In this document: one piece after another, positions 1 to 11,241 of the stretch
Position numbering within the stretch: the stretch's first letter is position 1
Layout: every line of letters begins with the position of its first letter
Notes under the pieces: model-generated
What the model saw: the letters and a program-made list of their open reading frames with translations, nothing else
Database searches by the model: none
What the model was told of the DNA's origin: nothing
Assembly: GCA_028752905.1 (NCBI GenBank)
Contig: JAQNBH010000132.1
Span: forward strand, 434,001-498,000
From: Cladorhizidae sp. MBARI D1340-BT2
Taxonomy: Eukaryota > Porifera > Demospongiae > Poecilosclerida > Cladorhizidae
Length of the DNA stretch: 64,000 nt
Direction of reading: 5' to 3'
Translations under genes and position numbers: made by a program

Positions 1-506
1 CTGTTGGCATACCTGATGTAAGCATACTCACTCTGTGGCATACCTGATGTAAGCATACTCACTCTGTGGCATACCTGATGTATGCATACTCACTCTGTTG
101 GCATACCTGATGTATGCATACTCACTCTGTTGGCATACCTGATGTATGCATACTCACTCTGTTGGCATACCTGATGTAAGCATACTCACTCTGTGGCATA
201 CCTGATGTATGCATACTCACTCTGTTGGCATACCTGATGTAAGCATACTCACTCTGTTGGCATACCTGATGTATGCATACTCACTCTGTTGGCATACCTG
301 ATGTATGCATACTCACTCTGTGGCATACCTGATGTATGCATACTCACTCTGTTGGCATACCTGATGTAAGCATACTCACTCTGTTGGCATACCTGATGTA
401 TGCATACTCACTCTGTTGGCATACCTGATGTATGCATACTCACTCTGTTGGCATACCTGATGTAAGCATAATCACTCTGTTGGCATACCTGATGTAAGCA
501 TACTCA
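1..506. repeat. 32-bp tandem array
   Basis: About 16 head-to-tail copies of a 31-32 bp unit beginning CTGTTGGCATACCTGATGTA. Two variable positions mix freely among units: GTTGGC or GTGGC, and TAAGC or TATGC. There are no unique spacers, so it is a minisatellite. The array starts at the window edge and may continue upstream. Confidence 0.97.
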
Positions 507-511
507 CTTTT

Positions 512-625
512 TATAAAAGATTGGCAGACAAGCTATCCCACAAGAGGCAGAAGCCTTATTCTGTTGTGATGAGTTGGCTAAGATGCAGAATGTCTTCAAT
601 CATGTGTATTCGTGGCAGCAGATGA
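512..625 (+). pseudogene. Short fragment of a possible transposon-borne protein tail
   Basis: A 37-codon open stretch directly after the array reads YKRLADKLSHKRQKPYSVVM followed by SWLRCRMSSIMCIRGSR and a TGA. From memory, a similar tail (xRLAxxLxxKRxxPYSxxMxWxRCxxS...IMCxRGSR) ends many uncharacterised transposon-associated proteins of invertebrates. About six residues seem missing between the RCRMS and IMC parts. No start codon or upstream domain is visible. Identification is tentative. Confidence 0.3.
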
Positions 626-839
626 AACCCAGTCAAAGATGTGGATGTAACCCTGGCAACAGCAGAAAGGCGCATCCCACAGCTCATTTAATCATCATTA
701 CTCTAACTCTACATCATTAAAATAATACAATTGTGTTGGTGTACAAAAAATAAATAAAAATAAAAATAAATAGATTGGGCGTGGTACAACACGCGACTAT
801 TCAAGACAAATGACAATGCCTGTCACGTGTTTTTTTTTT

Positions 840-862
840 GTGTGTGTGTGTGTGTGTGTGTG
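840..862. repeat. TG microsatellite
   Basis: A run of TG dinucleotides preceded by a T-tract, just outside the left terminal repeat of the Merlin element. Confidence 0.9.
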
Positions 863-931
863 TCAACATAAACATATACACTACACAATATATACACTAC
901 ACAATAAAGTTTCACTGTCCATAGATAAACT

Positions 932-1035
932 GGATCATGTAAGAGTAAGACTCCGGAAGTCGAAAAATCAGTGCTCGTCAATTAATTTTCGCGGTATATA
1001 TTTTTAAACGATGCATATCTTAAACGCACGCGCTA
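932..1035. repeat. Left terminal inverted repeat of the Merlin element
   Basis: About 104 bp, reverse-complementary with a few mismatches and a small indel to 2333-2449. The outermost bases are GGATCATGT. Confidence 0.8.
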
Positions 1036-1282
1036 TGTACAGAGCGAGATGGCGCGCACATCTCTTTTGGCAAGTAATTTTACTTGTGGAATGTAAGGGA
1101 GAAAATATCTAAAAAGTAATAATAATAGAATGATTATTGATAATAATATTATGATGAACATGTTTGGTGTTGTTACTTGGTGTACAGTTGCAATGTAACT
1201 ATGGTTAGATGCAAGAAGTCCAGCCTGAAAGATGGGTTTGCATGGGGGTGTCCTGCGTGTTAAACCGTAAAGTCGATTCGTC

Positions 1283-2111
1283 ATGGTTTGTATGTCTATG
1301 TCAATATTTTTAGATTTATTGAAGGGAGCTTCTTCGCGAAGTCAATGCTTAGTCTGCAAACTTGGCTCCTTTTGCAGAGAGTACCCAGTTACTGCTGCTG
1401 CAAGTGAAGAAGGTGCAGTCGACCAACTGCAATTAATGTGTACCAGTGGTTGCAGGAAGTTTGCTCAACAGCCCTTAGCTGTCCAATAATCTTAGGTGGG
1501 CCTGGAGTCATCATGAGTCCCAATTCAGTGTGTTGTCAATTGTCACATAAACAGTACATTCTTGTGGCCATAGCATCATTATCAGAATAGCATCATTATA
1601 GAATCATTATTATAATTGTTGTGGATACAGCATCATAGGGACCCGGCCACCATCCGGGTGTTTGGATTGGTGGACACCAGTCATACTCCTGCACTGGGTA
1701 TGCTGGAAACAATCACAATTCCACTCCATTCTATGTAGTTGTTCAACACAAATTTTCAGGTTACATGCAAATAGTTCCCCGGAGAGACGCTGCAACATTA
1801 CTCCCTATCATACGGTCTCATGTTGCGATAATCAGTGGGCTGCTTACAGACAGGTTGCTTCTCTGCCTGAAGTGGTTGCTCATCGGACTGTTAACCATTC
1901 AATAGAGTTCCTAAATCCAGTCACAGGTGTGCACACCAAATGTTGAATCCTACTGGAATAGAGTGAGTTATACCACAAGATATACACAGTATGTTAGATA
2001 AATTGATTTTAGCAGGCGAGGATAAAGATGAAGGGGGTTCGTCGTGATCAACTTCCTTCATACCTCGATGACTTTATGTGGAGGGGAGAAGAATGCCGGC
2101 ACGACTGCTGA
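1283..2111 (+). pseudogene. Merlin (ISXO2-like) DDE transposase pseudogene
   Basis: Pieces of the family appear in the right order but in different frames. REYPVTAAASEEG comes near 1378, then PIILGGPGV near 1486, VFGLVDTS near 1650, and GYMQIVPRRDAATLLPII near 1758. DNQWAAYRQV follows near 1830, carrying a catalytic-type Asp. HRTVNHSIEFLNPVTGVHT follows, and LPSYLDDFMWRGEE lies near 2060. The C-terminal LPSYLDxFMWR and the VNHSxxFxxPxTGxHT blocks are hallmarks of ISXO2/Merlin transposases. Several frame changes are needed, plus stops after HTKC, so the gene is dead. The N-terminal zinc ribbon is poorly preserved. Confidence 0.85.
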
Positions 2112-2332
2112 TGCTTTTCAAAACACATGATGCTGCATTTGTTGTTTTATGAAGTTCTTTGAAGTTGTGTTGATACGAAGTTGTGTTACTTTTTTGGTTT
2201 TTTTAAAATTTTTATGCTGCATTTGTTGTTTTATGAAGTTGTGTTAATATGAAGTTGTATTACTTGTGTTAGTAGTCCTGAGATAGCACTTCGAGTATCC
2301 TTTCTTGATGCTATTCTGAAAGCTCCGTGATT

Positions 2333-2449
2333 TTAGCGCGCGCGTTTAAGATAAGCAGAGAAAAGTGCGTTTTAAATATAATATACCGCGAATATTAATT
2401 GATGCGCACTGATTTTTCGACTTCCGGACTCTTACTCTTTACATGATCC
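2333..2449. repeat. Right terminal inverted repeat of the Merlin element
   Basis: Inverted partner of 932-1035. It starts inside with AGCGCGCGCGTTTAAGAT and ends ACATGATCC. Confidence 0.8.
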
Positions 2450-2659
2450 GATAAGGGATCATCACATATAAAAAAAGAACAGTAAACAGATTTTCTGTGA
2501 CGGGCAGCCAGAACTGCATGGACTGATTCAATTGTAGCGGAACCTTTTTCGTGTGACCTTAGGGCGTGATGTGTACTACGTGCTTGAGGGCTTTTCAGCC
2601 TTAGCCTGAAGAGAAAGCGGGTCCTTGGCTAGTCTTGCAAGCTTTAGTGCTCGCTGTGG
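2450..2659. other. Unassigned spacer
   Basis: About 210 bp with no recognisable coding or repeat content, between the Merlin element and a repeated splice-site module. Confidence 0.6.
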
Positions 2660-2954
2660 ATAGCAAATTTCGAGGACCAAAGAGTATAATCGAGCGTTCA
2701 GCTAAAGAGGAGTTCTGTGATTCTTCAGAAACTTTCTATGGCGTGTCCAGCTATACTTGGCTGAGCCTTGGAAGCTCCTGGACAGAAGATGACCCCACGC
2801 GCTAGCAATGGACAAAGAAAGGTAAGCTATAAATAATTTTTATATTACGAACGCATAGCTGCTGCTTAGCTATGTTGAACTCTAGGTATGATACTGAATG
2901 AATTTTGTACGTGCCTCCATAGGTTCTTTGTCTAGTCCCAATACAATGTCCCTC
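2660..2954 (+). other. Repeated two-exon-like module
   Basis: A block beginning near AAATTTCGAGGACCAAAGAG ends at 2821 in a good splice donor (AAAG|GTAAGC). About 100 bp later comes an acceptor (CTCCATAG, 2922) and then GTTCTTTGTCTAGTCCC. The same exon block recurs near 9205, 40270 (reverse) and 61950. The acceptor block recurs only at 9413. One frame reads EEFCDSSETFYGVSSYTWLS before a stop. It may be a 5' exon of a transposon transcript. I do not recognise a protein. Confidence 0.4.
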
Positions 2955-3164
2955 TGCACCTCTATAACTCTATACCTGCACCTCTATACCTGCACCTCTA
3001 TACCTGCACCTCTATACATGCACATCTATACATGCACCTCTATACATGCACCTCTATACATGCACCTCTATACATGCACCTCTATACATGCACCTCTATA
3101 CATGCACCTCTATACATGCACCTCTATACATGCACCTCTATACATGCACCTCTATACATGCAAC
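2952..3164. repeat. 14-bp tandem array
   Basis: About 15 copies of CACCTCTATACATG, with CCTG variants in the first units. The 14-bp period rotates frame, which creates an apparently open 99-codon stretch of no significance. The array starts right after the TGTCC that ends the second exon-like block. Confidence 0.95.
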
Positions 3165-3212
3165 TGTAACATATGCACCTCATGGTGCTCGATTTAATTT
3201 TTTTGTGATTAA

Positions 3213-3430
3213 CGATTTAACTAGGCCACAGAGACACCTTCGCTGAATTAAGACACATAGATATCACTGCTGAATTAAGCCACCGAGACACTTATGCTGA
3301 ACTAAGCCACATAGTCACCTATACTGAGCTAAACAACGGAGACACCTATGATGAACTGGTCTACAGAGACACCTTTGCCGAACTAAGCCTCATAGACACA
3401 AATGATGTACTAGGCCACAGAGCGACTTAA
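3213..3430. repeat. Degenerate ~27-bp tandem repeat
   Basis: About eight diverged units of the type TGAACTAAGCCACAGAGACACCTATGC. The same repeat family flanks most piggyBac family A fragments here (5294-5396, 10005-10112, 48225-48288, 51555-51703, 54057-54120). Confidence 0.8.
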
Positions 3431-3823
3431 TTAAGGAGGGGCTCTATCTGAAGACAGGCTAAAAACGTTGTTGACTTTTGATTGCCCATAACTTTGTTTA
3501 TAATTGTTTTGTGTAGATAATTTTATGCTGAAATTGTTGCTTGTTCTATGTGCTTTCCAATGACATATAAAATATCTCTAGAGGCATGTTTTGTCAAAAG
3601 ATGCATGCAGAAACATCCAAGGCAGGACTAAGGAGGGGCTCTATCGAAGACTGGCTAAAAACGTTGTTGACTTTTGACTGCCCATAACTTTTTTTATAAT
3701 TGTTTTGTGTAGATAATTTTATGCTCAAATTGTTGCTTGTTCTATGTGCTTTCCAATGACATATAAAATATCTCTAGAGGCATGTTTTGTCAAAAGATGC
3801 ATGCAGAAACATCCAAGGCAGGA
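3431..3823. repeat. Tandem duplication of a piggyBac family A 3' end
   Basis: Two direct copies of about 197 bp, each beginning (TT)AAGGAGGGGCTCTATC and ending CATCCAAGGCAGGAC. The single-copy version at 52405 starts directly after a TTAA, so this is an element terminus. The first copy here is also preceded by TTAATTAA. The family A transposase reads towards this end. Confidence 0.75.
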
Positions 3824-4062
3824 CCCTCCTCCGTTTGGCAGACCATCACAACCAATAAAAAATAAAAATAAAGCTGTAAATTGGTTTGTAGCTTGTCAAA
3901 GCTAACAGTTGTAATTCGAGTGAAACCAAATTACAATAACTAAAGTGGTTGATGAATGGCAACGTGCTGTATTTGATTACGCGCCAAAAATATCATTTTA
4001 TATGAATACAATGTAGTACATTGGTACATATGGAGAGAGAAGGTTATATTCCAATAACGTGA

Positions 4063-5293
4063 CTATAATTTGTTTTTGTGCCACAATAGGTAGCAGTCGG
4101 TGCTCGCAATTCCAGTGTGGCATAGCCATATGCCACAATCCTGTCAGTACCACTGGCTGTCCGATCTCTTTTGTTGCTGGTAGCAGTAAGTGCAACGTCC
4201 TCGACTGCGCTTCCCAGAGGTTACAGGGTTCATTATTGGGAAGTGGAGGAAAGGAAGACTCTTGATAATGGAGCCACACCCAGCTCTGCGTCGGCTACAA
4301 TAACTTCCAATTATCTCCTTCGCTAACTGAACCCTGAACTTCTTGATCGTAAGTTCAGTTCCGCTTCCTGACCATCCTTTGTGTAGAATGAAGGCGTTTG
4401 TTATGGCCACATCGATCAGAAAGTTAAATATGTCTTTGTAGGTTTTTACCCTGCACCTATAATATCCTCTGATCTGATCCCCTCCTCCCATGTATTTATT
4501 GTAGGACTGGATAGCTAAGGGGCAGCTTATTTCCTCTCTTCTGCCATTGTTTGTATGCCGAATGACTGAGGTGACGCTCTTGGGGTCGCTGTTGGTGTAC
4601 ATAATCATGACTTTCAGATTTTTTGGTCCTGCCATGCATTTGCACACACTTTTCCACATTGCGTGGTTAGTGACTGGCCCCTAAAAATGTTTAGAAGTTC
4701 ATATAATGAGTATCTCATAGTTGTGGTAAATAACATGCATGAACTGATATACAACCCCAAAATGTTTGTGGCATAACACTAACTTGTGTTAATCTAGTGC
4801 ACATTTTACCTTTTCTTGAATTTGCCTTTCTCGAGCTCCTCGGGTAAACCACGCCTGTCTTTCCTGGCTGTCCCACATCCATAACTCCCTCTCCTCTCCA
4901 AATCAACCAACAGACTATGCGAGGTAAAAAAGCTGTCAAAGTACACGTGCACGTGCCACTTGCCCTGTAGGTCCTCAGTTAGTTCCTTGACCACTCTTGC
5001 CCCCAAGTGGTGTTCAACTGCACCTTTCTTTTCCCCGTGTAAATCTCTAACTGTGTGAAAAAACCGTTTCTGCTATCATCCCGAACCCACACCTTGATTC
5101 CTCTTTTGATGGGTTTCAATGGCATGTATTGCTTCAGTGATGAATGATCTTGAAAGTTGATCATAGCCTCATCGATTGCAATCTCGCAGTTCGGCCTGTA
5201 TATTGATGAAAAATTGTGTTGAAAATGGCTGACAAGAGGTTGGATTTTCCCCAGCATGTCATAATTTTCACTACCCCTTGGGGAAAGTGAACT
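4063..5293 (-). pseudogene. piggyBac family A transposase, DDE half and C-terminus (copy 1)
   Basis: DDE-type transposase fragment of a cut-and-paste element that targets TTAA. Reading the minus strand, the exon 5293-4810 carries IAIDEAMINFQDHSSLKQYM then PLKPIKRGIKVW, and GARVVKELTED and YFDSFFTSHSLL further on. A 129-bp intron (4681-4809, GTAAAA...TTTTAG) follows. The last exon has SYNKYMGGGDQIRGYYR and a Cys-rich tail. A one-base shift separates the two halves of the first exon. The gene is cut off at LSPRGSENYD, where the 27-bp repeat begins. A TGA sits where the Cys-rich domain should have a Cys. Confidence 0.9.
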
Positions 5294-5396
5294 AAGCCTC
5301 ATAGACACATATGATGTACTAGGCCACAGAGCGACTTAAGCTGAATTAAGCAACCGAGACACTTATACTGAACTAGGCAACAGAGACACCTCTGTG
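5294..5396. repeat. 27-bp repeat block with an unoccupied TTAA site
   Basis: Degenerate units (GAACTAAGCC..., GAATTAAGCAACCGAGACAC). The TTAA at 5346-5349 matches the exact position where the family B element sits in both palindrome arms, so this is the empty site. Confidence 0.7.
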
Positions 5397-5689
5397 GGGA
5401 AACAGTTGCGTTTTTTTATTTTACTTATGGTTACAAGTTTAGAGCTCCGTAGATTCTGCAAACTTCATGGTATGGATTTTATATATAGCTCAAAAGAGAG
5501 GTCTCTCTGTGTGCTCTCTTTTGATACTAAAATATGTTTCATAGGTATAACTATGGGCAAGTTATAGACCCTAAAGTGGAGTGACCTCAAAAACACGAAT
5601 GTCAAAAACCTCAGCCTAAATAACTCCAGATTGCTAAGTGCTAAGGCTAAAGATTGAAATTGGTACCAGTGGCTAGAGGAAGCCCTGGG
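5397..5689. repeat. Dispersed module R (one arm of a TTAA MITE)
   Basis: About 290 bp starting GGGGAAACAGTTGC and containing TTTAGAGCTCCGTAGATTCT and GGTACCAGTGGCTAGAGGAA. Diverged copies form the two arms of the foldback MITE at 51708-52400. Others lie at 10113-10420, 39873-40150, 44687-44990, 57355-57658 and 62195-62471. Confidence 0.7.
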
Positions 5690-5871
5690 CTATTCAATGA
5701 CCTTTTTCATTAGGCATTGAAATGTACTGCCTCTTTTGCCCAAAACCACTCCCCCCTTTTCAACTAGACATCGTTTGCAGAGCAATGAGACTGATAGATG
5801 GTATTTCTTAGCTGTAGCCTTGACAGATGCTTCTGCTTCCACTTCTCCAATAGCCTTACTAACAGAAGCCT
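5690..5871 (-). pseudogene. Helix-turn-helix-like exon of unknown gene (copy 1)
   Basis: On the minus strand an acceptor (CTGACAG) is followed by 60 codons to a TAG: EASVSKAIGEVEAEASVKAT, AKKYHLSVSMLCKRCLVE, then GGVVLGKRGGTFQCLMKK. The central part (alanine-rich helix, AKKYxLSxSMLCKR) resembles a psq-type helix-turn-helix as found in pogo/jerky-related proteins. That is inference only. In this copy the reading carries small differences (GCTCTGC to GCTCATTGC). Near-identical exons lie at 44505-44686 and 57659-57840. Confidence 0.4.
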
Positions 5872-6206
5872 CTGTCAGTTACACGTGTAAGAAAAGAAAA
5901 AAAGGCATTTATTAACAAGACAAATATATATATATTGTTAGACTCTTCTAGTACCACACACTATCTTAGACCTAACTCAACCTCACAATGCCCACCCAGC
6001 TATCTTGCCTGAGAATCCCAGAGATATATGCTGCCACCAGAGTTAGTGAAGTCTTATTATTCTCCAAACACCAGAAACACAAACATCAGAAGTGAACAAT
6101 CAGGACTAACTAATTGTTATGTGCCCAGCTCTGTCTGTTCATTCTGACCAATCAAATACATACAGCTAGGCATAGAGCATGTGGCTTCAAATATAATCAT
6201 AAATGT
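5872..6206. repeat. Dispersed module S
   Basis: Starts in the intron side of the helix-turn-helix-like exon (ACACGTGTAAGAAAAG) and contains CACACACTATCTTAGACCTA and TCTGACCAATCAAATACATA. It recurs at 10421-10840, 44058-44504 (reverse) and 57841-58287. No coding signal is seen. Confidence 0.65.
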
Positions 6207-6479
6207 AGTGAATGGGGGTGGTGGGGAAAACCCCCACACACATGGGGTCAATAAAAACATTTTTTATTGCCCCCCCCCCTGTAGCTAAAATGAGTGTGGT
6301 GATAAAAAACATGCTTGGCTTTAGAATGTTAATGGTCTGATTTAACTTTGCCTTAGATGGCTGAGAGACTACTTCCTTAGGAGTATTTGGTGCAGCGAAA
6401 ACGTTGTGCGAGACAACGAAATTACTAAGAATTGAAAAAAACTTGAAAGTTACTTTTCATATAGTTGTTTCAGCTTTCT
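6207..6479. other. Unassigned spacer
   Basis: About 270 bp present once in the window. It has a C-tract (GCCCCCCCCCC near 6270), a short hairpin GGGGAAAACCCC near 6218, and no coding signal. Confidence 0.5.
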
Positions 6480-7950
6480 CTTCAGTCATTGTGTCGTCAT
6501 TGTTGTTGTCATTATTGTGGTGTTGTCATTGTGTCGTCATTGTTTTGTTGGTGTTGTCATTGTTGTTGTTGTGTTGTCATTGTGTCGTCATTGTTTTGTT
6601 GTTGTTGTCATGGTTGTTGTGGTGTTGTCATTGTGTCGTCAGTGTTTTGTTGTTGTTGTCGTTGTTGTTGTCATTGTTGTTGTCATTGTTGCTGTGGTGT
6701 TGTCATTGTGTCGTCATTGTTTTGTTGTTGTTGTCATGGTTGTTGTGGTGTTGTCATTGTGTCGTCAGTGTTTTGTTGTTGTTGTCATTGTTGTTGTCAT
6801 TGTTGCTGTGGTGTTGTCATTGTGTCGTCATTGTTTTGTTGTTGTTGTGATTGTCGTTGTCATTGTTGCTGTGGTGTTGTCATTGTGTCGTCATTGTTTT
6901 GTTGTTGTTGTGATTGTCGTTGTCATTGTTGCTGTGGTGTTGTCATTGGGTCGTCATTGTTTTGTTGTTGTTGTCATTGTTGTTGTCATTGTTGCTGTGG
7001 TGTTGTCATTGTGTCGTCATTGTTTTGTTGTTGTTGTCATTGTTGTTGTAGTGTTGTGATTGTGTCGTCAGTGTTTTGTTGTTGTTGTCATTCTTGTTGT
7101 CATTGTTGTTGTCATTGTTGCTGTGGTGTTGTCATTGTGTCGTCATTGTTTTGTTGTTGTTGTCATGGTTGTTGTGGTGTTGTCATTGTGTCGTCTGTGT
7201 TTTGTTGTTGTCATTGTTGTTGTCATTGTTGCTGTGGTGTTGTCATTGTGTCGTCATTGTTTTGTTGTTGTTGTCAATGTTGTTGTCATTGTTGCTGTGG
7301 TGTTGTCATTGTGTCGTCATTGTTTTGTTGTTGTTGTCATTGTTGTTGTCATTGTTGCTGTGGTGTTGTCATTGTTGTTGTGGTGTTGTCATTGTTGTTG
7401 TTGTCATTGTTGTCATTGTTGTTGTCATTGTTGCTGTGGTGTTGTCATTGTGTCGTCAGTGTTTTGTTGTCATTGTTGTTGTCATTGTTGCTGTGGTGTT
7501 GTCATTGTGTCATCATTGTTTTGTTGTTGTTGTCATTGTTGTGGTGTTGTGATTGTGTCGTCAGTGTTTTGTTGTTGTTGTCATTCTTGTTGTCATTGTT
7601 GTTGTCATTGTTGCTGTGGTGTTGTCAGTGTCGTCATTGTTTTGTTGTTGTTGTCATGGTAGTTGTGGTGTTGTCTTTGTGTCGTCTGTGTTTTGTTGTT
7701 GTCATTGTTGTTGTCATTGTTGCTGTGGTGTTGTCATTGTGTCGTCATTGTTTTGTTGTTGTTGTCATGGTTGTTGTGGTGTTGTCATTGTGTCGTCATT
7801 GTTTTGTTGTTGTCAATGTTGTTGTCATTGTTGCTGTGGTGTTGTCATTGTTTTGTTGTTGTTGTCATTGTTGTTGTCATTGTTGCTGTGGTGTTGTCAC
7901 TGTTGTCATTGTTGTTGTGGTGTTGTCATTGTTGTTGTTGTCATTGTTGT
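6480..7950. repeat. TTG/TCATTG minisatellite in kinesin intron (copy A1)
   Basis: About 1.47 kb of TGTTGTTGTCAT-like words arranged in higher-order units with GTGTCGTCATTGTTTTGTTG and TTGCTGTGGTGTTGTCA. No frame contains stops for long stretches, so ORFs of up to 506 codons appear. They are Cys/Val/Leu/Ser-only and not genes. Three related arrays precede the same kinesin exon elsewhere. Confidence 0.95.
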
Positions 7951-7966
7951 GGTTGATTGCTTGCAG

Positions 7967-8041
7967 CTGGTGCGTAACGTGCTGAAGGTGGATTATCACT
8001 TGTCTAACTACAAGGTCATCATTGAAGATCTCCGCAATGAG
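7967..8041 (+). pseudogene. Kinesin-8-like neck exon K3 (copy A1)
   Basis: An acceptor (GATTGCTTGCAG) leads into 25 codons, LVRNVLKVDYHLSNYKVIIE then DLRNE. The pattern RNxLxVxYHxxxYxxIIxDLRxE matches the neck region after the motor core in KIF19/KIF18 kinesins. The expected donor GTGAGC at 8042 reads TTGAGC, so the exon cannot be spliced normally here. The upstream motor exons seen in other copies are missing. Confidence 0.75.
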
Positions 8042-8076
8042 TTGAGCATCTCTATATGCAGCACACCACACACACA

Positions 8077-8175
8077 CACCACCAGCCTATGACTACTATA
8101 GAAGCTCCTCACTCTATCTCCTCCCCCCCACCCTCCCCACCCCCCCATACACACACACACTCACACACACACCAC
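8077..8175. repeat. CA-rich and C-rich simple repeats
   Basis: ACACACACAC, CCCCCCCACCCTCCCC and a further CA run in the intron between K3 and K4. Lengths differ between kinesin copies. Confidence 0.85.
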
Positions 8176-8476
8176 TCCCATTGTAATAGATAAGTGAACT
8201 GAAGAGCTAGTGCTTCTCCCATGACTCTGACCTATGATCTCAATGAGACAAACAGGTAAACATATACACACATCCAGTTTTAGCTACAAAAGGTGTCTTC
8301 AGCTAGTTTACTAGATTTATGTGTGATATTCAGAGTTTACTAGAATGGTGATTGGATAACTAAAATGTATATATACATGGAATATTATTCAAAGGGAGGT
8401 TTTCTCTCTGCCAATGTGGTGAGCTCACTGCCTCTCTTGTTGCCAAGCTCTTCCTGCCCTGTGTGTGTGTGTGTAG

Positions 8477-8571
8477 GTTGTGTGAGATGGTGGGGAGTGT
8501 ATATGGTGAGAGGGGGAGGTTGAGGAAGCACATGGCTGACCTCGATGCCATGGAGAGAGATACCCTGCAAG
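8477..8571 (+). pseudogene. Kinesin-8-like coiled-coil exon K4 (copy A1)
   Basis: A TG run ends in TGTAG. The exon then reads LCEMVGSVYGERGRLRKHMA and DLDAMERDTLQ and ends CTGCAAG|GTAAAG. KIF19 has a comparable helical segment downstream of the neck. The entry phase does not fit the end of K3, so an exon between them is missing or unrecognised. Confidence 0.6.
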
Positions 8572-8854
8572 GTAAAGGGTCTGCACTGCTATAAGCTCGA
8601 GTTCAACTCATCTCATCACTAAAGTCGGTTTATACTGTAGTAAGGAGGGGATATATTCTTCCTCTCCTCCTCCATCTCCTCCTCCCTCCTCTCTGCCCTC
8701 TTCTCTCATCGTATATATATCTAAGGTAACCTGGATATCTGGTAAAGGGTTGCTATTATTATTATATTATTTTGAGCTGTGTGTGTTGTAGTGAACTATT
8801 GGTGTGGTGTTGAGATGTTGCCTGGTCAGGTCTTCTATCTCTGCCTAGCCCTAG
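8572..8854. other. Intron-like spacer with pyrimidine tract
   Basis: Holds a CTCCTCC-rich tract (8659-8708), a TATTATTATTATAT run, and a single unit of the 57-bp repeat that is tandem in the palindrome arms (GTGTGGTGTTGAGATGTTGC near 8806). No coding signal. Confidence 0.6.
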
Positions 8855-9058
8855 CCCTAGAGCACTGGTTGATATAGGCCAACTCTGATAGAGCACTGGT
8901 TGTAGGCCCACTATGATAGAACACTGGTTGATATAGGCCCACTCTGATAGTGCACTGGTTGATATATGCACACTATGATAGAACACTGGTTGATATAGGT
9001 CCACTCTGATAGAGCACTGGTTGATATAGGCCCACTATGATAGAACACTGGTTGATAT
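8855..9058. repeat. 31-bp tandem array
   Basis: About six units of GAGCACTGGTTGATATAGGC + CCACTCTGATA. The same unit occurs in reverse orientation at 34985-35130. Confidence 0.9.
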
Positions 9059-9060
9059 AT

Positions 9061-9197
9061 ATACAACCCAAAATGTTTGTGGCATTATACTGACTGTGTT
9101 TATCTAACTTGCACATTTTACCTTTTCTTGAATTTTGCTTTCTCCAGCTACTCAGGGAAACCATGCTTGTCTTTCCTGGAAGTCCCACATCCATAAA
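9061..9197 (-). pseudogene. piggyBac family A fragment across an intron
   Basis: Matches the region around the family A intron at 4740-4875 on the same strand. It has the intron start (AAAAG|GTAAAATGTGC on the minus strand) and part of the preceding exon (GTAxKDxxGxPExLEKxKFKKR). Both ends are cut by other repeats. Confidence 0.8.
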
Positions 9198-9204
9198 TCC
9201 AGTA

Positions 9205-10112
<908 letters not shown>

Positions 10113-10420
10113 ACCTCTGTGGGGAAACAGTTGCATTTTTTTATTTTACTTATGGTTACAAGTTTAGAGCTCCGTAGATTCTGCAAACTTCATGGTATGG
10201 GTTTCATATATAGCTCAAAAGGTAGGTCTCTCTGTGTGCTCTCTTTTGCTACTAAAATATGTTTCATAGGTATAATTATGGGCAAGTTATAGACCCTAAA
10301 GTGGAGTGACCTCAAAAACACGAATGTCAAAAACCTAGGCCTAAATAACTCCAGATTGCTAAGTGCTAAAGATTTGAAATTGGTACCAGTGGCTAGAGGA
10401 AGCCCTGGGCTATTCAATGA
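10113..10420. repeat. Module R copy
   Basis: Matches 5397-5689, but the similarity ends at CTATTCAATGA and the helix-turn-helix-like exon that should follow is deleted. Confidence 0.65.
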
Positions 10421-10840
10421 GAAAAAAAGGCATTTATTAACAAGACAAATATATATTGTTAGACTGTTCTAGTACCACACACTATCTTAGACCTAACTCA
10501 ACCTCACAATCCTCACCCAGCTATCTTGCCTGAGAATCCCAGAGATATATGCTGCCACCAGAGTTAGTGAAGTCTTATTATTCTCCAAACACCAGCAACA
10601 GAAACATCAGAAGTGAACAATCAGGACTAACTAATTGTTATATGTTATATGCCCAGCTCTGTCTGTTCATTCTGACCAATCAAATACATAGAGCTAGGCA
10701 TAGAGCATGTGGCTTCAAATATAATCATAAACGTAGGAAGGAGGCTGTAGCTGATCCTACATTGTGTACAATCAGCAATAGCAACGAGACATGGCATGTG
10801 CTGATAAGTGTAATGTTTGTTCAACAGCAATAATCAAGTT
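10421..10840. repeat. Module S copy
   Basis: Starts GAAAAAAAGGCATTTATTAA. It is longer than the first copy, continuing through ATCAGCAATAGCAACGAGAC to AATCAAGTTAGAATTAAAAG. Confidence 0.65.
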
Positions 10841-11241
10841 AGAATTAAAAGCCCTGGAGACCCCTGAAGCTCTGACTAGGCGTAGTCCTCCTCTGCTCAA
10901 CTAGAACATACAGAAATAAAACAAAGAAATAAGAAACCAAAAACATTTTTATTTTAAAATATTGGATTGGCCTGTTAAAGAAAGAAAGGAAAGAAGATCG
11001 TGCCCACGTAGACCACACCCCCATGTTAAACGACCCTTCATGTTTATCATGTTCACCAATATTGTACTGCTTTGGAAATCGGTGCAATGATTGGCGCCAT
11101 CTAACTGGCCGTGGTCTAGTTGGATAGAGTCCTGTTATCCTTTATTTCTTTAACACACACTATATATACATGCACATGAGTGGGGAGAACACCAGCAGCA
11201 CCCTCCTTTCACACACTATATATACATGCACATGAGCTCAG
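10841..11241. other. Intron-like region upstream of kinesin exon K1
   Basis: About 400 bp shared by kinesin copies A2, B and C. It contains TTAAACGACCCTTCATGTTT, TGGCCGTGGTCTAGTTGGAT, and two direct copies of CACACTATATATACATGCAC. No exon is recognisable. The last 12 bp form an acceptor, CATGAGCTCAG. Confidence 0.5.

Larger units (their letters stand above)
932..2449 (+). mobile_element. Merlin-type DNA transposon, decayed
   Basis: The 1.5-kb element is bounded by long inverted repeats (932-1035 and 2333-2449). Both start GGATCATGTAA and share CCGGAAGTCGAAAAATCAGT and an inner AGCGCGYGCGTTTAAGAT block. The flanks GATAA at 924-928 and 2450-2454 could be the start of a target duplication, but the following three bases differ. 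The interior carries recognisable pieces of an ISXO2/Merlin transposase. Several frameshifts and stops make it non-autonomous. Confidence 0.8.

Noticed and set aside
6465..7985. Open frame of 506 codons and overlapping long frames in other phases
   Set aside because: The stretch is a stop-free TTG/TCATTG array. All plus frames are open and encode only Cys, Val, Leu, Ser, His and a few others. The same is true at 13326-14351, 41285-42695 and 59650-61060.
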